Assembly (NCBI GenBank): GCA_963210315.1
Contig: OY723304.1
Location: forward strand, 1,054,001 to 1,118,000
Direction: 5' to 3'
DNA: 64,000 nucleotides
Source: Rhynchopus euleeides
Taxonomy: Eukaryota > Euglenozoa > Diplonemea > Diplonemida > Diplonemidae
Every line of letters starts with the position of its first letter. Position 1 is the stretch's first letter. Shown one piece after another: positions 1 to 10,608 of this stretch. The position numbers and the translations under genes are program-made. A model generated the notes under the pieces. It ran no database searches. It saw only the letters and a list, made by a program, of their open reading frames with translations, and was not told the origin of the DNA.

Positions 1-501
1 GTCTCGTACTCAAGTCATTCGATTCCCATCAGGTCAGGGAATCCACCCACTCCAGTAGCCTCAGGAGGACGCAGCCAACTCACACAGAATCTGTACGCCC
101 ACAATGAACAGATGCTCACTACCGTGGCCTCCGGCGGATGGGGGGCTCTGCTCCCCAGACCCCCCATCTCGCGTGCCCGTCTAGTAACCAAGTCCTTGCG
201 CTTTGACGGCCGTGACATATCAGGGGGCAGCGTCGAAATCATGGTCCCGAAAGCCATTTTTTGGTTTCCTCCGGCACCCGACGGCGCGAGCGGGAGAGGA
301 ACCACGGAAGGAACCCAGCGCCTCACACCGTGCCCACCTAGTGGTCCACCGATGGGAAAATTCAAAATTTGGCAACACGAGCGCGCGCGAAGCGCGCGCG
401 AGAAAAATTGACCCCTAGTGTTTTCCCCCCTGATCCCCCCCCAAAACAGGAGCGTCAACCCACCAAATCTCCAAAATCGAAAAGTTAGCGACAGGCCTGC
501 T
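1..501 (+). repeat. Dispersed 500-bp repeat, copy 1 (truncated by window edge)
   Basis: Nearly identical to 10113-10608, ending in both places at the same GACAGGCCTGC. It contains one GC-rich hairpin unit (126-165) and an alternating CGCGCG palindrome near 390-400. Its open frames exist only because the GC-rich repeat lacks stops in several frames; I do not regard them as genes. A diverged reverse-orientation relative lies at about 7730-7910. Confidence 0.85.
126..165 (+). repeat. GC-rich hairpin unit, variant copy
   Basis: Diverged copy of the dispersed unit whose core forms a 9-bp stem (CTGGGGGGC/GCCCCCCAG) around a TCC loop. Here the stem carries substitutions (CTCTGCTCCCC). It is preceded by the usual CACTACCGTGGCC flank. 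Confidence 0.7.
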
Positions 502-1494
502 CCCTCCCAGAGACAGCTCGCCGCATAATTTGGGGTCCCTTCACATGGAGGAGTTTTTGTTATCCTTTGGAGTCTCCCCCCCCCCCCCCACGCACATTGT
601 ACTCTGCGTTTTTTTCTGTTTTCGCCGTGTGTTGCACGGCTCAACCTGTGGCTGGTTAAGTTTTTTGAACGAAAGTTAAACTTGCTTTTTTTTTGAAGGC
701 CCGATTTCTCTGAAGAGGATGTGAAAAAAAATGTGAGGAAGCATACTGCAATAAGGAAGGCATTACACCAAAGGAGGAGCGTGAGAAGAAGAAAAAATAT
801 ATGCCGCTTGGGGGGACCAGCGTGCAAAAAAAAAGGGGGGGGGGGATGAAGGAACGGAGAGATATGGAGGATGGGGTGGGGTGGGGAGTTGCTTATGTCG
901 AGAAGAGTGAAAAAAAAGAGGTGAGAGGGGGTCAAAATTGAACGAGACCTCCAGCGGGAAATAAAATGTGAAGTAAAAAAAGGCGAAGGTTGGGTTAAGC
1001 TTTGGGTGGGTGGCAATAATACTTCTGAATGTCACGGGGGCGGGGGGGGGGGGGGACGGGGGCATCGCGCCGCATCATAATGGGGGAGCACCGGACCCAG
1101 CACCACGGGGGAAAAATTAATACCAACTGGCGTGTGATACATGGGTGTGACACACAATGGATATTGCTGTGGTGAAGATCACCATACCATTTTATGGCAC
1201 TGGCGAAGAGCACGAAGTGGGTCACAGGAGCTGGGAGGGTTGGGGTGGTGTCAGGGGGTTGGGCAGACATGACAGTGTCTCATGAGAATTAAAGCGGATG
1301 GAATGAGCCAGCATTACATCAAGGGCGATGGTATATAGGCACGGCTCACAGGAAACCGTACGGGAGAGAACGATGTGGCAAGAGACACAACTGGCAACCA
1401 GCAACGCATATTAAGCAAAGGGGGGTTGGGGCGGGGGGGGGGGGTTTGATTGTAGAAAGTAGCGTATTTGCGTACGGTTGTTGGGGGGTTGGGG

Positions 1495-1526
<32 letters not shown>

Positions 1527-1726
1527 CAAACTCGAGCAACAGGCTGGGGGTGGGGTGGGGTGCGATGTCCTTTCTGCCGGAACATATTTGTCAGTGTCAT
1601 CTACTTTCCAAACAAGGGCCAGGAACATGCTCAAACAAACTAATTGATCAGAAAATCTGGCTTGCCGTGGAATCATTGAGCATTGGGGAGTGGTTTGCCC
1701 CCTTGCTGCGTATGACATGTCCATTT
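502..1726. other. Low-complexity intergenic DNA
   Basis: No supportable gene. It holds long homopolymers: a C-run near 580-590, G-runs near 834-845 and 1040-1055, and a G-run of roughly 30 bases near 1497-1526. Open frames here are rich in Pro, Gly and Phe and look like composition artefacts. Confidence 0.6.
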
Positions 1727-2160
1727 TTGACGATTTTTGGGCAGAATTTGGTGCGTGGGACCTTTCGATTTTCATGAATTTTTCGGAATTTCGTGGGGAC
1801 CGGTACCCCATTTGAGGGCCAAAAATCTCATTTCCGAGGCCTGGGAATGGTCGCAGTGGCCTCAGATGTCCAAAAACGTTCAATTGACCTCTCCTCGAAA
1901 AAAAATTCGAAAGGTCCCCCCTACTGGCACCCCGGATTAGGACATGTCTCTGGGGGTGTCCGGGGGGCATTTTTGGCCCATTTTTGGCTGGGGAAAATGG
2001 GCCATTTTTCACGATTTTTTCGGTTTTTTGTCCGGACCGGCACCGCATTTGAGGGGCAAAAATCTGATTTCCGAGGCCCGGGAATGGTCGCAGTGGCTTC
2101 ATTTGGCCAAAAACGTTCAATTTACCCTTCCCCAAAAAAAAATTCGAAAGGGTCCCCCTA
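1727..2160 (+). repeat. Two tandem diverged copies of a ~200-250 bp repeat
   Basis: Segments at about 1727-1925 and 1975-2160 share blocks such as GCAAAAATCTGATTTCCGAG, GGAATGGTCGCAGTGGC and AAAAATTCGAAAGG in the same order, ending in a GTCCCCCTAC motif. No coding potential is apparent. Confidence 0.7.
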
Positions 2161-2596
2161 CAAATCGCCGGTCTTAGGAATTTTTTTTGGGCACCCAGAT
2201 TTCAAAAATTTTCAAACTATTTTCTGGACCAAAAATCAAACTATTGAGGTCCTGGCCGGACATGTCCGGGGGGGGGTCAAAATTGGATTTCCCGAATTTC
2301 CGGGTCCGGACATGTCCGCCCGGACATCCGGACACCAGAAAATGTCCGCCCGGACATGTCCGCCCTGTCCGGGGCGGACATTTCTGGATGTCCGGATGTC
2401 CGCCCGGACATGTCCGGGCGGGAAATTCGGGAAATGTCCGGGGGGGGGGGGGGGGGGGGGGTCAAAATTGGACCCGGACATCCGGACACCCGGATTTCCC
2501 GGTCCGGGCATGTCCGCCCTGTCCGCCCTGAAAACGCCTAAGGGGCCGGGGGAAATCCAGGAAATTCGGGAAATCCAGGAATATGAAGAATCCTCC
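2152..2596 (+). repeat. GGACATGTCC-rich repeat, copy 1
   Basis: About 445 bp dominated by the self-complementary motif CCGGACATGTCCG, spaced irregularly, with a G-run near 2441-2461. It matches 47237-47658 closely over its whole length, including the AATATGAAGAATCCTCC end. The many short palindromes would let either strand form hairpins. Frames crossing it read as artificial repeats of a few residues. Confidence 0.8.
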
Positions 2597-3169
2597 TTCG
2601 GCGAATAATGCACCAACAACACACGTTTCTGCATCGCTAGCAGAGAGTCCCGTCGGGAATATATAACTGCCTCCAATCCTGCAGCCCATCTGTGTGTTGC
2701 CCTTTTACCCGTGGAGCTGAGGGTGCAGGGGATCTGGGATATGCAAGGATTCCTCTTCACTTCGCATTATTTTTTTTGGCTGTGACAGAACTATAAAAAA
2801 AACTGCAAATCGAGAACTCGCTGGAACGAGCTGGAATAGAGAAGCGCCTATTCCACGACGTCACACAACATCAGAACACTGCCGGGTAACCAGCGGATGG
2901 GAGAGTGCGGTCTGCAATGGACACCTCCATTGCGACCATTCATGTGCGCGATCGGTACAAGGTCAGGGGTGCACGATGGCGAAAATGGCTTTGCCGCCGG
3001 CGCTCCAGCTTCGGAGGACGAGTGGCCGGAGGGGGTTAGGGGAACACTCTTGGCTATGCAACATAAAACAGAATATTGACTTGCCAAGAGATCGGAGGTG
3101 TTCACAAAACAATTGACGCTGGCAAAGCCGTGTTCCTTGTTGTGTTTAAAATCCAAAAAAAAAGAATGC
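2597..3169. other. Intergenic, nothing recognised
   Basis: Mixed-composition sequence without a supported gene, repeat or RNA. Confidence 0.5.
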
Positions 3170-3174
3170 GAAGT

Positions 3175-4177
3175 TGGTGCCCCTGATTTACCCCTTTTTC
3201 ACTACGCACAAACTACGCAATCTGGGGGGGGGGTCTCGCTTTTTGGTCCCCCCCCAGTTTTTTTTGGTCCCCCTTTCTGTGTGGCTACTGAGACAGGACT
3301 GGAGGCACTGCGCTGACCGAGCAAAAAATTATTGCCAGAACTCACTATACACCGTACGAAAGAACGCACGACATGTGGGGCGGGACTCCAGAAACACCTG
3401 GGCAAGGTTGCCCCATGCCCAGAAACACCTGAGAAGGAAGTGAGTTCCAGGAGCCGCGTAGAACACCCTCGAGATTGTGAATGATGATACGATCACAGCC
3501 TTCAGGGCGCTGCGAGGTGCCACCCTGAAGGTGGCCCTTGACATCAAGGAGAGCGTCGGCCGAGGGGTCGACGAAAAGCTGAAGAAGGCGCTACTGGCAC
3601 TGGATCCCGCGGGGTATACGGAGGTCACCGCCACACAGGCAACCTCCGCTGACAACGTCCAGGAGACGTTATCCGAGGGGATCACAACGGCACTAGAGAT
3701 CTGTGTCACGGGATCCAGGCGCCCACTCTCCCTCGACGGTCTGGGGATTGTTGTTGGGTATGGTGTCGTTTCCTGCAGCTGCAAAAAAGCGTAGCAACTG
3801 TGCTTCCTTCTTCCTTAATGATGCGTTGACGCTTCCACCCGGAGGAGCTGAAGCAGGCACCGCTTAATGATGCGTTGATGCTTCCACCCGACGAGCTGAA
3901 GCAGGCACCGCGCCAAAGGGCACCCCCAAAGAGACCTGCAAAGACTGCGTCGAAACCCGCACCGAAGGCTGCCAGCGCTGCAGCACCTGAAGAACCTGCA
4001 GCACCTGCAGCACCTGAAGCGCCTGCACCCTCACTGACCCCGGAACAGCAAGAACTCCTTGAGTTTGGGGTCCCGGCATAGAGACAGAGAATGGCTGAGT
4101 AAAGCAAAAAATGAGACCCCCCCCCCCCCCTTTTCACTACGCACAAACTACGCAATATGGGGTCGTCAGGGGCACCA
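3175..4177. mobile_element. 1003-bp inverted-repeat transposon with 5-bp target duplication
   Basis: The ends are a perfect 12-bp inverted repeat, TGGTGCCCCTGA at 3175 and its complement ending at 4177. Both ends are flanked by GAAGT (3170-3174 and 4178-4182), a 5-bp target-site duplication. A second inverted pair lies inside, a G-run followed by TCTCGCTTTTT on the left and AAAAATGAGA before a C-run on the right. A roughly 28-bp segment, TTCACTACGCACAAACTACG and flanks, sits in both arms in the same rather than the opposite orientation, so one arm has an internal inversion. No transposase is visible; the interior carries a coding-like segment. The superfamily is not assigned. Confidence 0.8.
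3469..4081 (+). CDS. Coding-like cargo of the 3175-4177 element, two open segments
   Basis: A frame open from about 3463 to 3794 encodes a soluble, charged 105-residue stretch. A second open frame from about 3866 to a TAG at 4079-4081 encodes an Ala/Pro/Lys-rich tail ending in ...EQQELLEFGVPA. The two could be exons of one gene, or one fragment broken by a local duplication: a roughly 50-bp unit (AATGATGCGTTGACGCTTCC and following) is repeated at about 3813-3862 and 3863-3912. Neither segment has a convincing ATG. I recognise no domain. The whole sits between the ends of an inverted-repeat element, so it is most simply a captured gene fragment; a short bona fide gene cannot be excluded. Confidence 0.4.
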
Positions 4178-4182
4178 GAAGT

Positions 4183-6540
4183 ACAAGCGAGCAAAACTCA
4201 GAAGGATGAACGTATCACCGCATCACTGAACACGAGAACACTGCATGACAGCACTGGTAGGCGGCAATGCAGACCTAACAATAATTCGGGAATGGATGGC
4301 CAAAAACACAAATACCCCCATGGCGAGAAGATAGCGGCGGGAAGTGGTCGCACGCCAACTTGCACAGTGTTTCAGCACTTCTCTCGAACTACTGAACGGG
4401 AGTGGCCAGGAGGGGGGGGAAGGGGGATGATATAGTTTCTGTCAACGGAGTATCACCCTATTTTGCTCCATACTGCAGGGGCATCTTGAGTAGCTTACCG
4501 GATACAAGCCCAACCTGGTCACCCCACCCCCCCTCCTCATGCTGATATCAGACCCGGTCATCGTTCGTTGCCGCCTTGCCGAACCATGACACAGAACATG
4601 CATCAAGACCACACGCCTTTGTAAGTTTCATCAACTCACCCTCCCTCCCCTTGCAAGAAGCTGCGATGCTGAAGCTGTCAGGCCAGTTGAAAGTTTGAGA
4701 GTCCTCAAAGAATCACAAAAAAGCAAACGCTGCACAACGTTCACGTACGTCTGTGCGGAATTTTTGTGTGGTTTTTGTGATTTTTTGCGCTTATTTGCGA
4801 CATTCTCAATTTCAACCGTCTCGACAGCTCCAGCTGCATTGGTTTCACAGCCACATTGCGTCTGATGGGTGCACTGGCATGTATCTTGGGAGCTTTGTGC
4901 ATGTCGCTGTGTCCGACCAACGCACGCCAAGGCAAATAAGGGCGAATATGCAAAGATAAAGGAAAAAGGCGAAATAAAGCGAACCATTGGGTTTGCAGAG
5001 GAAGACAGCTACTACAAAATTGATAGATTTCTTTGAATGGGGAGGGGGTTTGATCGTCCAGAGTGAATGGAAAAGTCTCCCAGCACCTTGCATTTGGGGG
5101 GAGAGGGGGGGGGGGGAGGGGGCTGGCGGGCTGGCTTTTCACTCTAGTGCAGAAAAAAGTAATCACCCCCCCGACAAAAAAAGAGAGGTGTCACACTGAC
5201 GCGGTTTCACACAGAGAGTGGGAGCCGTCCCCCCCCCCCTCCCCCAACCTCCCCGACGATTTCTCTTTGCCGGGTTCGACCAAGGAAAGTCTGGGGAGCG
5301 GGGGGGATGGGGGGAGGGGGGTCAAGTGGCAGTGGGGGGGACGGGATCTGTTTCTTGCCGCACGACAGCCAGTCCTGATAGACGCGGGAAGTTGACACTG
5401 CAGGCCGAGAGGGGGGGGGGATATTGAAGTAGAAGTAAAAGGAAGCACAAGGATGATCTCCCTTCACTGAGAGGGGGGAGGGGTGGTCTGGGGGAGGGTG
5501 AGGGGGGTGTTGAATATGCGCACCAAAAAAATTTGAAATGGGGTGGTCATGTGGGTGGTGGCGGCGGCGGCGGCGGTACTGCACCCATTTCCGTTGCCTA
5601 AAAAAAACTTGATCAGCATCTGAAGCTCCACAGAAAGACGTTTCGAGGGGTCCCCCTTTTTTTTGAGGAAAAGGGCTGCAAACAACAATAAACATCTTCA
5701 TGAATTGATGGAAGCACGGTTTGCAGGGATGGGAATGATTCGTTTCTCCGCGGGCATCAGAAGCCCGGAGACAAAACGGCCCACCTGCAGGGGAAAAGAG
5801 AAGATGGTGTGATTTCGACGCAGTGCTGGGGAAATATGTGGGGCGGCAAATGCAAAGAGATAACACCGGTTGCGACTTGTCCTTGAGAGAACGCCACAGA
5901 ACATATGCAAGAAACGAGGGGAAATTTGCATAATATGGCGGTCGCTGTGCGGGTCACCCTTGTATAGGGGCGGGCAGAATTTATTCTGATGAACAACCAC
6001 TCCTGCCATCTGTAGCAATCATCCTGCACGGTTTCCACCAAGTCCGTGGCTTGGCAACCGAACTCTGCAAAACCGTGAATCTTGACGATTTTTACTCTTT
6101 TGGCTACTGGTGTGTCTGCTCCCAACAGGATGCGATCGGCATGGCCTGGGAAAGCTTTTTCTTGCGCGAATAACTGGTGGTCAGAAAGGCGGAGGGGCAA
6201 CACATATATAGGTTCGTGGACGCAATGTCGATGCAACAGGAGGAGCAGGGGCTCAGAAAATACATTCGAACCGGAGCTGAGCATCCACTGCGTACGCTTC
6301 AAATAAATATATGTGCTTTGTTTCGACGGCGAGCCTATCAGGCTGCCAGCCTACCAAGATCTGGCATGCAATGACCAGCGAAGGCACGCAAGCACCCCTG
6401 AGAGCGTCATGTTGTCTTGTCCTCTGATTCGCCCTTTGTGTTGGCGGTGTCGTACCATGGTGGCATTCTGATGATGCCGGTTTCAGCAATCAACAAACCC
6501 TATGACAACACACCTCGACATCAAGGGGGGTTCTGTTGTA
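4183..6540. other. Intergenic, low-complexity
   Basis: No supported gene. It contains several G-runs (for example near 5098-5120, 5404-5419) and a short GGC trinucleotide run near 5561-5576. Overlapping open frames on both strands show no domain-like features. Confidence 0.5.
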
Positions 6541-6705
6541 TGCGCAAAAGCCGGGTCGTACCGCCAAAACCCCTCGTGCCGACCTGACGCGGGTGGGGCG
6601 AGCATGACACATGCGCCCCACTCTACAGGCTTGGTACGATCCCAATACAAGGAAGGGTCTGGCTTCACTCTCAAGCTGCGCTGCCCCTCTCATTATTTAA
6701 AAAAA
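6541..6705 (+). repeat. Dispersed repeat shared with 28150-28340, copy 1
   Basis: A block containing GACCTGACGCGGGTGGGGCG, GATCCCAATACAAGGAAGG and CACTCTCAAGCTGCGCTG recurs in the same order at 28210-28330. GGTACGATCCC resembles a tRNA B-box, so a SINE-like origin is possible, but I see no clear A-box. Confidence 0.6.
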
Positions 6706-7129
6706 CGTTTGCTGCCTTTGGTGAGAACAAGGGAAGGGCCTCTATCAAGGACCCCAGGAGGCGGGGACCAGGGGATGCAAATGAAGGCCATCTCACGGAC
6801 GGCCCGTCGAGCGGGGCTTGAACGAATTGTGTTGAGGAACGATTTTTTTCCGGCTGTGCTCCAAGCACCCTGTGAGAAAGCCTGTGTGAACGATTTGAAC
6901 GATTTTTGACCGAAAAGCTGTTCGCAGCGTCCTTTGGGAGCAGGCCTGGGCGGGGAACGAGCCCTTTTTCCAGGTTTTTTGGGTCGGGGAACCAGGTTTT
7001 TTCTAAGAATTTTTACAAGGGATTTTTTGCTCGCCCCCCCACAGTTTCCAGGCGCGTGCCCGTCAGGCGGGACTTTTTCTCTGATTTCTCTCCGCGTCAT
7101 CATGTGACAGCTCTCGAGTGATGCCCAGA

Positions 7130-7651
7130 GATGCTTGCGGCAGAGAGTGCCCCTCATGCGCGTTACAGCTGAAAATGAATGAGGATCATCTGGCACTCGT
7201 TCTCATCGGGGGTTGTGCTCCGCAGGGACTCAATACACCTTGGCACTCTCGCAGAGCTGGACATGCCAGCAGCTGGAGGACAGTTACAAAGCTGCCACTC
7301 CCGACGCCACCCACCTGCTGGCCCCTTCAGGTCTGAAAGCCCAAAAGCTCCCGGGGATTTTTGCAGTGGTGCGCACCATATTCAGCGCAGTAGGATGATC
7401 TCTCCAATTTTCCAAAACTGCTGGTCTACTGGTTTGGGGAACGGTCGTCGGCAGACCGTTGAAATGCCCGTGTTAGCAAGGCACACTCACGTTTCAGGTA
7501 GCGTGTCGCGTGTCACGCATGTCGCGAACGCGGCAAGTGTACCTCCCAGGTAAGGAAGCCCGACCTCCTGTCCGATGTCAGTCAGGCTTCGAAGAAGCGC
7601 TTCATGGATGCGGCGCTGACCTCCTATGCTGCACTGTACCCGGAGAAGTGA
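7130..7651 (+). pseudogene. Coding-like exon fragments, unknown protein
   Basis: Three short open segments look like real coding sequence. One encodes ECPSCALQLKMNEDHLALV, starting near 7146. A second runs from about 7222, after a CTCCGCAG acceptor-like site, to a TGA at 7396. A third, 33 codons, runs from 7550 to a TGA at 7649-7651 and ends in ...TSYAALYPEK. They lie in different frames, so they are either exons with short introns or pieces of a broken gene. They lie inside a probable inverted-repeat element, which favours a captured fragment. No family is recognised. Confidence 0.35.
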
Positions 7652-7677
7652 GATAGATGGACGGGCACACGCTACCT

Positions 7678-7893
7678 GGGGGGTCTGGGGGGCGGTGCCC
7701 CCCAGCCGCCGGAGGCCACGGTCGCGAACATCTGTTCGTGTGGGCGTACAGATTCTGTGCGAGTTGGCTGCGTCCTCAGAGGCGACTGGAGTGGTTGGAC
7801 CCCGACTTGATGGGATTCGAAGGACTTGAGTACGAGACGTACGCCACAGGGGGGTCTGGGGGGCGGAGCCCCCCAGCCGCCGGAGGCCACGGT
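7678..7893 (-). repeat. GC-rich hairpin unit, pair in reverse orientation
   Basis: Two copies, at 7678-7722 and 7849-7893, both on the minus strand and 171 bp apart. Each keeps the 9-bp stem core and the GTGGCCTCCGGCGG flank. The spacer matches the spacer of the pair at 10060-10277. Confidence 0.85.
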
Positions 7894-8160
7894 AGTGAAC
7901 GTCTGGCTCTCCAGTTGGCCAGCAAGGCGAACGATACGTGGGACAGACTTCCCTTCCATCCTTGCGCGCGCCCTGTCGACTGGGGAAAACTTAGAAAAAA
8001 AAATTTCCTCTGCGAAACAACCTTAGAAAAAAATTCCCCTAACAAAATTCTTAGAAAAAAACTTTTTTCCCCTTACAAAAATTCTTAGAAAAAAAGTTCA
8101 GAATCCTGAAAGTGGGGAACAAGCCCCCCAGTTAGGAACAGCCCTGTTTGGGAGCCGTGA

Positions 8161-9755
8161 CTTTTTTTTGCGGGAGATATTGAGGGTCATGTGGGTGGAT
8201 GGTACGAGGCCAGTTCAGGCGACTAAAACAGATCACCTGTGCCTGGCAGGGCACACCCTTCCCTCAAAAGGAATAAAAAGACGTCGCTATGCACCAAGGT
8301 TGGCTCGCATAATTTAGTTGAACGATTTGAACACTGTTTTGAACGCCATGTATTTTTGTTGCCCCCAAACATACAGGCGGGGGTGTTGACGAAGAAAGAG
8401 AGAGCCAATAGGAGAAGGCAATGGTGTGACAAGAGCTGCCCCCACCCCTCCCTGTGAAGTGGGGCATGGGTGGCAATAACACATTCCTGGCTTCAGCCAG
8501 GGAACGATTCCTTCCCTGCGGATTCACCTTGCATCGGCCGCTGAGAGCTGAGGAAATGAACATCAATCTATGATGCATGAGGCATTTTAGACCATTTAGA
8601 CCACTTGTTTTTGATCCGCGGTTTGCGGCTCTTGCATCAGTGTTTGCAGCTGGGTGCGTGTGGGCAGGAACCCATTCTCCCCTGTTCTCTGAGAGATGAG
8701 ATTTTCTGATCTCCACACGCGGGGGAGGGGGTGATTAGCTGGATGGCTGTGCAGAACACTGTAAATAAACCCTGGCTGCATTCAAAGAGCAGGCATCTTC
8801 TGTCACGGGGGCTTGAAAGTGTATGTGTTGGTGATATTTCTGGTGTTGATCAGTAGGGGGTGAATTGGGGCACTGCAAAATACCACGCTAACACACCTTC
8901 ACACCTATCATCCAGCCAGCATTCGTTTTGTATCCGATAAAGAGTATCAGATATCAAGGTGGGTTGGCCCATCACAAATCAGTATCAGAATGAAGAAACT
9001 AACACCGGAGGTGGCGAAATTTCTTTTTTTAAACTTCATGTTGACGCCGATGCCTCCCAGAAAAAAAGGGCAAAAAAAGGATAAAAAAAGAAGGGTGGTT
9101 ATGCAGAGTAAATGCGCAGAAGCCGACCTCACACTCAATTGTAGAACAAAAAGGGGGGGCGGGGTGGGGTGGGGAAGGGGTTGCCACAGATGCTACAAAC
9201 CATACGGAGTGGTGATCTCGGCAAAAAGATGGTGCTAAGGCCAGATAAACCACACCAAATAAAACCGCAATTCGGAACAAATGTTTGCAGAGGGGGGGGG
9301 GGGGTATTTTGTTTCCTGGAAAACTCTCTGTATCTACTGCTGTTCTGCTGTGCCATGCACACCACGGGCGGCATATGCGAGTTTATATTTCTGCGGAGCT
9401 GACCTTTGCATTCGGACTTTTCAGAATTTTAAAAATTCCGGAGTCGGAAAGGCAGGCCAGCCTTCCGGCAAAAAAGGATGAATGCCAGGCAGAAAACGGC
9501 ATGCTTTGGGCATTCCCCACGAGTAGATATTTTTTTTTCATTCAATTGGATTGGTTGGAAAGCGATGTTGCGTTTTTGTCTGATTTGGTAGTTCCTTTTA
9601 CTTTCGGCCTGAATTTTCGACCGACAATATTGTCCCCCTCCCCCCCCATATGTTTCCGTGCGTGGTGTGCGAGTGAGTTGTGCGGATCACAATTTTGAAT
9701 GGATATGCCATCTCCCCCCCCCCCCCTCCTCCCCTCCTGCACACCAGGCATGTCG
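8161..9755. other. Intergenic, nothing recognised
   Basis: No supported gene. It contains a G-run near 9291-9303 and a C-run near 9713-9726. Open frames are short and compositionally biased. Confidence 0.5.
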
Positions 9756-10020
9756 CTAAGCGTCGACCGTCGACCCAGTGATTTTGGGTTCCCCCCCCAT
9801 AAAAAAGCGTCGACCCAGCGTCGACCCAGTGGACTGGGTTGACGCTTGGTCGAGGCTTGGAGCGTCGACCTAGTGGAACTGGGTTGCCATTCAAGCCTGG
9901 ACCAAGCGTCAACCCATTTATTACACTGGGTCGACGCTAACCTAGCGTTGGCCCGGTTACACTGGGTCGACGCTCACCAAGCGTCGACCAAGCGTCAACC
10001 CACTTTCACTGGGTCGACGT
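9756..10020. repeat. GTCGAC-rich array of short inverted motifs
   Basis: About a dozen copies of GCGTCGACCCAGTG-like motifs and their complements (ACTGGGTCGACGC) alternate irregularly over 265 bp. Variants include GCGTCAACCC. Adjacent copies in opposite orientation form many alternative hairpins. The array directly precedes the hairpin pair and the 500-bp repeat, and GCGTCAACCCACC recurs near the end of that repeat (10560-10572). Confidence 0.8.
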
Positions 10021-10059
10021 CGAAGAGAGTATGGTTTTGCAGGAACAGATGCTCACTAC

Positions 10060-10277
10060 CGTGGCCTCCGGCGGCTGGGGGGCTCCGCCCCCCAGACCCC
10101 CCTGTGGCGTATGTCTCGTACTCAAGTCATTCGATTCCCATCAGGTCAGGGAATCCACCCACTCCAGTAGCCTCAGGAGGACGCAGCCAACTCACACAGA
10201 ATCTGTACGCCCACAATGAACAGATGCTCACTACCGTGGCCTCCGGCGGCTGGGGGGCCCTGCCCCCCAGACCCCCC
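10060..10277 (+). repeat. GC-rich hairpin unit, pair
   Basis: Copies at 10060-10103 and 10236-10277, 176 bp apart, in the same orientation. The first has the perfect CTGGGGGGC/GCCCCCCAG stem; the second has a single-base change in the loop side. The spacer contains GTCTCGTACTCAAGTCATTC and a CACAGAATCTGTACGCCC block also found at 1-110. Confidence 0.85.
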
Positions 10278-10608
10278 ATCTCGCGTGCCCGTCTAGTAAC
10301 CAAGTCCTTGCGCTTTGACGGCCGTGACATATCAGGGGGCAGCGTCGAAATCATAGTCCCGAAAGCCATTTTTTGGTTTCCTCCGGCACCCGACGGCGCG
10401 AGCGGGAGAGGAACCACGGAAGGAACCCAGCGCCTCACACCGTGCCCACCTAGTGGTCCACCGATGGGAAAATTTGGCAACAACACGAGCGCGCGCGAAG
10501 CGCGCGCGAGAAAAATTGACCCCTAGTGTTTTCCCCCCTGATCCCCCCCCAAAACAGGAGCGTCAACCCACCAAATCTCCAAAATCGAAAAGTTAGCGAC
10601 AGGCCTGC
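10113..10608 (+). repeat. Dispersed 500-bp repeat, copy 2
   Basis: Nearly identical to 1-501, with a few small deletions near 10475-10490. The near-identity of two copies 10 kb apart indicates recent duplication or mobility. No terminal inverted repeat is evident. Confidence 0.85.

Larger units (their letters stand above)
6890..8160. mobile_element. Degenerate inverted-repeat region carrying coding-like sequence
   Basis: The left side (about 6990-7025) has TTTTTTCTAAGAATTTTTAC followed by AAGGG. The right side (about 8035-8095) has its complement several times (AAAAATTCTTAGAAAAAAA). Both sides also share GGGGAAC and GGGCTTGTTCC-like blocks in inverted orientation. I infer a decayed inverted-repeat element; its exact ends are not visible. 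Confidence 0.4.

Noticed and set aside
112..411. A conserved small protein encoded in both copies of the 500-bp repeat
   Set aside because: All frames through the GC-rich hairpin are open and translate to Gly/Pro/Arg-rich strings; conservation is at the DNA level.
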